Of a stretch of DNA of 64,000 nucleotides, positions 56,866 through 64,000 are shown piece by piece; position 1 is the stretch's first letter, and the number at the start of each line of letters is the position of its first letter. Both the position numbers and the translations under genes were made by a program. The stretch is taken from contig NW_020312056.1 of assembly GCF_002999335.1 (NCBI RefSeq), forward strand, positions 1-64,000. The letters run 5' to 3'. This DNA comes from Cyclospora cayetanensis (taxonomy: Eukaryota > Apicomplexa > Conoidasida > Eucoccidiorida > Eimeriidae). Under the pieces are notes generated by a model. That model made no database searches, was not told the origin of the DNA, and worked only from the letters and a program-made list of their open reading frames with translations.

Positions 56866-58097
56866 TGGAAGCTGCCCCTTGAGCTCCAGCAGCGGGAACA
56901 ATTGCAGCAGCAAGAACGCTTGAAACGACGCGACTGCGGCTTGAATTGCTACTGGAGCCGGCAGGGCTGCTCTAGCCAAGGGAGGAAGGCGCAGTCTGTG
57001 CGTCTCTATCCGCTTTTCCCCCGCGTCTATCTACACCGAGGTGTGCTAACCCGAGCAGTCGGGGTCTTCACGTTAAATTTTGTAGCATAATCAAGTGTTT
57101 TGTGTGGATGTATGCATGCGACTGTGCGCGTTGGCGTATGCATACTGCTCGCCGGCGCTAAGCTATTCTCTCTCTTTCTCTCTCTCCCCTCTAAGCTTTC
57201 CCTCCCCACCTTCGAAGACGCACACACACATGTATTTACCCCATCGTAAGGAGGCTTTCTCTCGGTTCCTTTTTGATGTGTTCCTCAATTAAGGCTTGGA
57301 GCCAAAATTCGGCATTCCTGCACATCCCCTAAGCAAAAAACCCCGCATTGTCTATTGCGTTGCATCGGAAGCCGAATGGACTAACACACTTACACACATC
57401 CAAACAAGGCCCCATTCGGGCAGTCCATCGCCTTCCTTGTTCATCAGGGGATTTTACAGATAGCTGGCCCCACAAGATAATACGCCTTCCAGGTTCTTTA
57501 CTGATTCTTGAACAAAGCTCGACCAAGTAAGGGGCCGCCTGAGGCTTCATCTCGATTCTCCCCTATTCCCGCTAGGAGGCCACTCTGTGCACGGGTGCTG
57601 GCCCTCCCCCTGCGCGTCTTGAATTCTCTCTGAAGCACTTTTCAGAGAAAACTTTTTAAAATCTTTGAACCCCCTGCACGGACCTTTGCTGCTCCTCGAA
57701 CATCGTAGGCGATAGCAGATCCATATATATATATATATATATACATACATAATATAAAGAGAGAGGGAGCACTAGTCTAGACGGCACTGACCAGTCAGAG
57801 ACCTTTCCCCCCTTCATCCCCCTCATCCCGACAACAGACACCCGGCGCAACGGCCGCCTTCCAAATTTTCTCGCCAATGCCAGCATAGCCACCGCTCCCC
57901 CCCACCTTCTGCCAGAAATCCACTATGCTGTTTCGGAGGTTGCTGAGCTGGCGGGGAAGCCCCTCCACAGTGTCACACATCCTCTGTCTCCCAACAAGGC
58001 CCAAGGCGCTGATGTCACTCAGCGCCATGAGCCAGCCAGCACAGAGCAGTGCCACCCACTCTCGCCATGCGTGCAGCAGCTCCATTTCGGGCTGACC
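56866..58097. other. Intergenic, no convincing gene
   Basis: The left part (56870-57090) has a + frame with Gln-rich LQQREQLQQQERLKRR that could be a further exon of the 56.3 kb gene. A (TA)n microsatellite lies at 57722-57743. A minus-strand open frame 57795-58085 follows closely after the stop of the 58.1 kb gene; it may be 3' UTR or an unrecognised exon, but the gap of 13 nt is too short for an intron. Confidence 0.45.
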
Positions 58098-58992
58098 CTA
58101 CAAATCCTCCTGAAATGCCTTCGTTCCTTCCGACTCTTCTTCCTCCAGAAAAGCACGAGCCGCCATGTTGCCAAGCTGATTACGAACAAAGCGATTTAGC
58201 CAAAAAAGCACCACGAGGATCACAATGGCTCCCACCAACTTGGGAGCGCCACTCCTGAAGCCACAAGCCACAGCGCGCACAATTTAGCCATCATGGATTA
58301 TTACATGTATCTGTTTACATGTCCATACTATGCAGACAAGCAGACAAGCTTGCGTATATACATAGTACATATATTTACATATATACATACATACATATGC
58401 ATATACATAGATATATACGTGCAGCGCGATACAGAAACCTGCTGGGGGTCGCGTAAAAAGGCCAAAAAGGAAGTCCAGAACAATTCAAATGCCCCTTTAG
58501 GAAAAAAACACTCAAGAACACCCAAATCGCATACAAAGCCCCGGCTTACCGCAGATGCCTCGCTCGGATCTTCCACCTTGGCGTCGGTTGCTTCCTCGCT
58601 CTTAATGACGACTGCTGATCTCCTGATGCAACAGCATCCGAAGGTGAAGTCGCCCCGAAATCTTCATCTGTTGCACTGTCTTCTGCCGTATCTCCTAATC
58701 CTAGTGTGGTCGGTGGTTCTGAATCCGTGCGCAGCTGTGTAAGCCCCTTGAGGTGTTTCCTGAACTTCTTTTCGAGAAGCTTAGTCGAAGATGATGCACT
58801 GTACGCATCTAGAGCCACTGCCGCGGAGGTTAGCGCCGTTTCTGCCACAGCCACTTGCGGAGAGGCCTCTGCTTCTGTAGTTCCTACTGCATCGCCGTAG
58901 TGTAGTGAATGGGCTGTCGCTGCCACAGCTGGGAGTACCACAAGAAACAGAAGGGGGCCCTTCAAAGAGGCCAAACTCCCATAAAACTGCAT
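58098..58992 (-). CDS. Secreted or type I membrane protein, 199 aa
   Basis: Two minus-strand exons, 58992-58550 (ending CTGCG|GTAAGC) and 58254-58098 (after GGCTTCAG), phases agree. It starts MQFYGSLASLKGPLLFLVVL, a good signal peptide ending near AATA-HS. The mature part is Ala/Ser/Thr/Asp/Glu-rich with a short basic stretch (KLLEKKFRKHLKGLTQ). Exon 2 carries one membrane helix (LVGAIVILVVLFWLNRFV) and a short acidic cytoplasmic tail (FLEEEESEGTKAFQEDL). No family recognised. Topology suggests a small surface or secretory-organelle protein. It lies in a repeat-poor block, like the secreted protein at 45.7 kb. Confidence 0.7.
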
Positions 58993-61455
58993 TTCAAGGA
59001 TAATTGTTACGCGTGAACCATGCCTGATGCAGCTTTAGCCTTTCCTGCACACTGGCAGCAGCTACTGAAGATGCAGTTAACGTGGTGGCCAGGGCGCTGC
59101 CCATGCAACTGTCGCTTTAGTTGCCGTTAGTACCGGACCCTGATTGCGCTGGCTCCCTCAGATCTGCGCGTATACCGGGGCGTTTCTGCGCCGCAGTGCA
59201 GCCGAAGAAAGCAGCAGCGGCAGCGTGCAAGTGAAGCAGCGAGGAAGGAAGACGGATGGTCCGCCCGCGTGAGACTTCCTATTCCAACGCCACTACCCGC
59301 GTGGACGACTGATTCCGGCCTCCTAGGTAATAGAGTATGATTTCCTAACGAACAGTTGCACCCGCAGACCTCTTTCTGGAGCTCGGCGCTGTGCACGCCT
59401 TGCAAGTGGTTTCGAGCTGATGGCCTGTGCTTGCAATGACAGAAGCGGACCTAAATGCAAACACAGGCTGCATCCTCCGAACATCATACAGTTAATCACA
59501 TTTAGAGTTCAGAGGTTAAAATTAAAAACCCCAAAAGTAGCAATGTGCTTCGTCCATGGCAGGGCGACTGTCCCAATTGCAATGAATCGTTCCCCCCTCC
59601 ATGCTCTGCGCATTTCAATATTGCGGATTGCGCTTTTTGTACGGCTCGGACTTCACCTTTTGTACGAAGTAGACGTTTACTGATATTCAATGGGGCTTTT
59701 GGGGCTCCTTGTCAATGTGGCAGACCGGTGAGCCGCCATGACCAACTGGCCTCCACAGATGAGCTCTCAGCCCTTCTTCCCTGTCGCCACTTCTGCTTGC
59801 CTCTCATTACTAATTCGCGCGTGTTTCAAGTGCACCTTCTACCCCCACAGACGCACCACTGCTTTTCCCCCCCTGTTACTGGACGAGCGCAAGCAAGCAG
59901 CAGGCTCCAAGCCCATGGCATTATATCCCTGTGGCTTCCTTCCTCGGCATTACAGCAGATCTCAGGTCTCCCTGAAGATCCGAAGGGATGCTAGAGGTAA
60001 CATCCCCTAGGTAGTCGTGATCCGTGTCCAGGTTAACCTTTTTAGGAAGCAGGCCTTATGCTGCGCCGTCAGCCTGTACAGCCCAGGTGGGAGGGTGAGT
60101 GCTCTTCATCCTTCAAAAGCGTGCGGCTCACGTGAGATGGACCCCTCGGGTTCCCAACCAATTCGGTATACTTACTGAAAAATTGGTAAAGAAATGACTG
60201 ATTCATTGATCTGTCCGTTCATCTTGTCTACTGCACTGGTCTGCGAGCTCGCTACAGGAAGAAGGAAGATCAATAGTTGTGCACGCCTGCGCAAAACGCT
60301 CCATGCAACAAATTGTGCATGCTCGAGTTGTGCAGTTATGCGTAGCCGTCTTTCCTCATGTCGGGAACTTTGAAGGGTGACGGCAGGGGAAGAAGGCGGA
60401 AGCTCATTTCCTAAGAGTTGTAGTCCATTCCTAGGTGTTTCCGAAGCCTGCAGTTGATTGCCCCCACAGCGACCATGGAGAAAGCGCTACATACAACATC
60501 TCGTTCAAAGCTCCAAGCAGTCTAAAGCGGGTGGATGCACACCTTTTTAGAGTTTTTCCTCTTGATGGACCGTAGCTAAAAAGGGCCTTCTCTTAGCTCC
60601 TCGCTTCAGCTCGCATGCTGTTGCTGCGCGGCGCTTTCTGAGTTTCTGACAGCACCCGACGGCTTGCGGATTACGGGCGAAGTCGTTCTGTAGGGGGCCG
60701 GCTCGAAAGCCAGTTGGCTAGGAACTGCATGAGGAGCGTTGCGTCTCTAGAAAGAGTAGTAAACATCACCAGGAGTAACAGCACCCACTAAAGGCAGGTG
60801 TCGAACTAAGTAGGTGCATGGTGGGTAGCGCGTGGCAACTTGCATGCCTAGCAACTCTTTAGCCTGTGTTGCAGAATGCTGGAGAACGTAAACGGCAGGC
60901 TGTCATCGAGCATTTGCCGCAGCAGTGCTCCCGTCTGCTGCTGCTGAGCACATGGTGCGCTCGTCGGCTGCCGTAGGAAAATTCAAAGAAAGATTATTCG
61001 AGGAGGATTTGCCAAAGCGAAACACAAAAGCGAAACACCCTTCAAAAATCGGCTGTTTTTTATCAAACTGCCGGGGCTTTTAAGGTTCCTCACTTTGTAA
61101 GCAGACTTTGGCAGGCTTCAGAGTGAACATGAACCACAACACCGTGCACCAACTACGGGTTCTGAATTACGATGCAAAGTTCGTGAGTTGCCCAAGGCAG
61201 CTCACAGACTTGACGCTAGAGCAGGTGGGAAGGCTGGTGCAGCGGCGTCTTCCCCCCCTTCCTTACGTAGCTGCCCTTTCTGCCTGACACTTTCCCCTTG
61301 CCACTGCTCTCTATATTCACCCCCTTTTCCTTTTTCTCGCTGCCCTCTATTTCGTGGGAGCTGAGACTGCAGGAAAGCACCTTCTTCACTTAAGGCGGCT
61401 GGCAGAAAATCGAGATTGGTGGCACCTAGCGAAACGAGCTGCAGGCCCTTCAACC
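58993..61455. other. Long region with at most one candidate gene fragment
   Basis: About 2.5 kb of non-repetitive DNA. The only protein-like part is 59563-59997 (separate entry). From 60000 to 61200 every frame is broken by frequent stops and nothing is recognisable. A TC-rich tract occurs at 61252-61350. Confidence 0.5.
59563..59997 (+). CDS. Candidate cysteine-rich exon pair, unidentified
   Basis: Two adjacent exon-like blocks. The first, about 59563-59727 (after CATGGCAG, ending GACCG|GTGAGC), encodes D-C-P-N-C, then P-P-P-C, D-C-A-F-C and C-Q-C: eight Cys in about 52 residues. The second, about 59830-59995 (after TTTCAAG, ending GAG|GTAACA), encodes C-T-F-Y-P-H and later ALYPCGFLPRHYSRSQVSLK. 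Paired C-x-x-C could bind zinc or form disulfides. No start, stop or family was found, so this is a fragment call only. Confidence 0.25.
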
Positions 61456-62283
61456 TCAGAGAAGAAAGACTGCAGCAGCAACAGCTGCAGCTGCGGCAAG
61501 TGAGGCCCCTGCTGCCGCTGACGGTGCTGTTGTTGCGGCAGTGGGGGCTGCGCTGTTCGAGATGTGTATCGGCGATATCCTGTTTCGGCTATCGCCTGCA
61601 TCAACTCCTGTAGCTGCGATTTCGGTTTGCAAGTATGCGTCTTCTGTGCCGCTCGCCGCTACATTGCTGCCATGGCTGTGTGTCGTTATTTCTGGTATGA
61701 GATACGTGAGTTGCGCTTTGAGGGCCTTGCCTTGCTCCTGCTCGAAGGTCCGAAGCTTTTGGATGTTTGCATATTCCTGCTGGATTGTGTGGTTTAACGC
61801 CATCACGTCGAGTACTACGGCATGACGCGTTTCTTCGGCCTTTTCTTTCAGCACTTCTAATTGCTTCATGGACTTGAGAGACAGAGACAAATCATCCACC
61901 ACAGAAGATAAGGACTGATGTAACGAAACGGCGCCTTCGGTGCTGCTCCGAGTCGAACGCTCATGTGGCGCAGCAGCATGGGCTGCATTCGAGGCGTTGC
62001 TGCTGCTAGCACTCTGAAGAAGGTCGGCGCTGCTGATAGCAGCACCGACTTTCCCAACAACTTGCCCAGGGCTGCCTCCCGCGACTTCTGGGGGCAGAGA
62101 GGGCCCCTCATTCTCTTCGGAAAGCTGCAGGGTGGAAAGCGCATGCTCTGGAGTGCGGTAGAAGGCATTTTGCCGAGGATATCTAAAGGCGAAGGCTGAT
62201 AGACACACGAACAACGGGGGTAACAGCAACAGACCCCAGGAGCCTCTGGGGGCCCCTGAAGCCCTCCGGAAGGCCCCTCTCAT
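61456..62283 (-). CDS. Probable GPI-anchored surface protein with coiled coil
   Basis: Single exon of 275 codons from the ATG at 62283. This start was preferred over upstream in-frame codons because it is followed directly by a signal peptide: basic MRGAFRRASG, then LLLLPPLFVCLSAFAF. After a Ser/Ala/Pro-rich stretch comes a coiled-coil segment (SLHQSLSSVVDDLSLSLKSM, then a long Glu/Lys/Leu helix to about residue 195). It ends with SAAPTAATTAPSAAAGASLA followed by AAAAVAAAVFLL and a stop: small residues then a hydrophobic tail with no cytoplasmic charges, as expected of a GPI-attachment signal. No Cys pattern typical of SAG-type antigens is present. Role probably at the parasite surface; inference from topology only. 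Confidence 0.72.
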   Translation of the reverse strand: MRGAFRRASGAPRGSWGLLLLPPLFVCLSAFAFRYPRQNAFYRTPEHALSTLQLSEENEGPSLPPEVAGGSPGQVVGKVGAAISSADLLQSASSSNASNAAHAAAPHERSTRSSTEGAVSLHQSLSSVVDDLSLSLKSMKQLEVLKEKAEETRHAVVLDVMALNHTIQQEYANIQKLRTFEQEQGKALKAQLTYLIPEITTHSHGSNVAASGTEDAYLQTEIAATGVDAGDSRNRISPIHISNSAAPTAATTAPSAAAGASLAAAAAVAAAVFLL

Positions 62284-63432
62284 CTCCAAAACATAGAGAA
62301 TTGCTGAATTTGACGCATACAAGGAAGAAGCTTCACGGCATTAGGCCTGGTTTGGGGGGCGAAGACACCCGGTACCTGACCGCAGGCCTAACAGGCCTTA
62401 GAGGGTCTTGAGCTTGGGGGTTGAGTCATTCCCTTTGAAAGAAGGAGAAGAAACGTGGATGCAGCGAAATAATTGAAAAGAAAGTTCAAAGGGCTCATGT
62501 ATTACGGCTTCTCCAGAAGCAGCAGCACTAGAGCCACGAATGGCGAGTAACGGTCTCCTACGATGCTGGAGCGCCAGAACGCAAGAGAGGCATCTGGAGT
62601 TGTAGCTTCCTCCTGTGCACACGTTCCGCTTGTTTACTCCTCTTTCAGCCTAAAGAGCTTCCTGGAAAATAAGCTGAGGGCTTAGCAGGGGTAAGGGTTG
62701 AGGCTTAGCATTTCACGGTTGCACGCTGATGTGCCGGCTTGAGCAAGCGAACACATGGCGTGGGCAGTTTCCTCACAGAAACAACGGGGCTTGTTTACAC
62801 ATGCTTCCCCCACATAGGGCTTTCGAACAAAGAACTGAAGGCTCCAAAATTGAGGGCCTAGAGTGTAGCACTTGTCTTCTTGAATTTCAGTTGAGACGGG
62901 CCCTGTCGCGAGGCCTGTGGCGCATGCGCCTCTGCGGGATGCCCTAGGGGCCTTTGGCTTGATTTCAGAGCACCTTGTGAATCATTGATTACTTTGGCTA
63001 AACGGATTACGAATGTAATGGGAATAGCAGTAAAATTACTGCCTAGCGCCTTAATCTCTTTTCCAGTTACCCCAAAGGGGTCTCTGTAGGGAGTTCCGCA
63101 GTAGCCGTGGCGCTGTAAGTGCTCCTTTTCGTCCTAAAACACGAAACTCTATGGTTCGCATCATCCTTTCTACACCGCATACTTTGTTGTGGCAGACCAA
63201 TGGAGGGGCGCTGGATGGGAGGCGCATCAGGAGCGCCCCCCCGTGCCTCTCCTTTGCACCAGAAACAGCCTCCATTCCAACAACAAAAGGACAGAGAAGG
63301 TGAGATGCGACAGACGCTGTGTGAATGGGGGAAGGGTGGGCTGCAATGGGGAACTCTCAGGGTAAGACCTCCGACGGAACCGTTTCTTGCATGTACACTG
63401 GGAGATGAATAATACTACGGCCATTGCGGCTA
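62284..63432. other. Intergenic, divergent region
   Basis: Between the 61.5 kb gene (-) and the 63.4 kb gene (+). No array, no recognisable domain. Possible acceptors at 62889-62891 (TTTCAG) and 63064-63066 (TTCCAG) could start upstream exons of the right-hand gene, but the frames they open are short. Confidence 0.4.
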
Positions 63433-63963
63433 AATCCTCCATCCTAGATACTTGGTTCCCAAGCCGGTCCCGTTTCCAGCTTACTCTTGCAGATTTCGAC
63501 CAGTTCAGTGCTCCCAAGAGGGTCTCATTGGACGAAACGTGAGAATTAGGGAGATGGGCATGCTGTTGTTGCAGGACGCGACAGCAAAACAGCACCGGCT
63601 TCGAACACCCCAACGAGTGCTTCCTCAGGCAAAGGGGGCCCACAAAGTGGCTCCTCAGGGGCCCCCCGAGGCACCCATGCCACAGGCAGTAAGAAACCCC
63701 CAGCGGCTGCTCCCGCCGAAGCACATGCACCAGCTCCCAGGGGGAGAGGCACCGGCAACACTGGCGCCTCAGCTGCCAGCGGCAGTAGCAGTAGCAGCGG
63801 AGGCTCAACGGCTACCAGCAGCAGCAGCAGCAGGGCGCCGGTACAGCAGCTCCCTCTGCAGACAGAGGAAGAGTTTCTACGGGGGTGTGGTTTCCAAGCT
63901 ATTTGGAGCGAGCACTTTGAGGTTTCAGGCCTCATGAGCGCAGCAGTCAAGCTATGCAAGTAG
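63433..63963 (+). CDS. 3' end of a Ser/Gly/Ala-rich protein (5' part unresolved)
   Basis: The correct frame has no internal ATG near its start, so it is easily missed. Proposed exons: after an acceptor at about 63447 (CCTAG), through RFQLTLADFDQFSAPKRVSL to 63538 (GAAAC|GTGAGA), then 63585-63963 after GCGACAG. The second exon encodes a low-complexity linker (SASSGKGGPQSGSSGAPRG, then PPAAAPAEAHAPAPRGRG and poly-Ser) followed by a unique C-terminus (LQTEEEFLRGCGFQAIW, SEHFEVSGLMSAAVKLCK) and a stop at 63961. The inferred intron is only 46 nt. No family recognised. A minus-strand frame over the same DNA (63546-63983) gives poly-Leu and is rejected. Confidence 0.4.
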
Positions 63964-64000
63964 GATGCCGCCACAAATCTCAAACAATAGGGCCTAGCTT

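Noticed and set aside
63546..63983. 145-codon minus frame with poly-Leu/Ala
   Set aside because: The + strand frame encodes a Ser/Gly linker followed by unique non-repetitive protein to a stop; the minus frame is its shadow.

Overview
The window looks like nuclear DNA of a coccidian apicomplexan, most probably an Eimeria species. The evidence is intron-rich genes with GT/AG junctions, CAG-based reading frames that give poly-Gln, poly-Ala and poly-Ser runs inside otherwise ordinary proteins, introns filled with private AT/GT/CT minisatellites, frequent TGCATGCA palindromes, and an apicomplexan gene repertoire (calcium-dependent protein kinase, FHA/RING-CH protein). The species cannot be told from the sequence alone. 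No bacterial-style operons, CRISPR arrays, insertion sequences, rRNA or tRNA genes were seen.

Layout. 0.2-6.5 kb (+): FHA plus RING-CH (RINGv) protein with a Gln/Ala-rich tail. 6.5-9.7 kb: non-coding, microsatellites. 9.7-12.9 kb (-): eIF2B alpha, reconstructed as eight exons. 14.1-19.5 kb (+): large Ala/Leu-rich helical protein that resembles organellar HPR/RAP-type RNA-binding proteins; its long intron holds a 13-copy minisatellite. 20.7-27.7 kb (+): calcium-dependent protein kinase, 13 exons. 29.1-31.3 kb (-): mitochondrial-carrier-like membrane protein. 34.2-40.5 kb (+): large multi-exon helical protein, possibly Nup155/170-like. 40.5-45.7 kb: a long stretch nearly free of trinucleotide repeats and convincing genes. 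45.7-50.7 kb (+): eight-exon secreted or membrane protein. 51.3-53.7 kb (-): mannose-6-phosphate isomerase. 54.6-56.9 kb (+): two small unknown proteins, one starting with a myristoylation-type MGNS. 58.1-59.0 kb (-): signal-peptide, single-span membrane protein. 61.5-62.3 kb (-): signal-peptide, coiled-coil, probable GPI-anchored protein. 63.4-64.0 kb (+): 3' end of a Ser/Gly/Ala-rich protein.

The window alternates between repeat-rich blocks (about 0-40 and 51-57 kb), where CAG repeats sit in exons and minisatellites in introns, and repeat-poor blocks (about 40.7-51 and 57-64 kb), which carry most of the secreted or surface-type proteins. This matches the R-segment/P-segment organisation described for Eimeria tenella chromosome 1.

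The genes do not form one pathway. Housekeeping functions (translation control by eIF2B alpha, mannose activation for glycosylation by PMI) are interleaved with signalling genes (CDPK, FHA/RING-CH) and parasite-specific secreted proteins. Exon joins were made by hand. Where the text says phases agree, the summed exon lengths divide by three and the reading frame stays open across the joins. Transcription start sites, UTRs and terminators cannot be read from the sequence, so none are listed.
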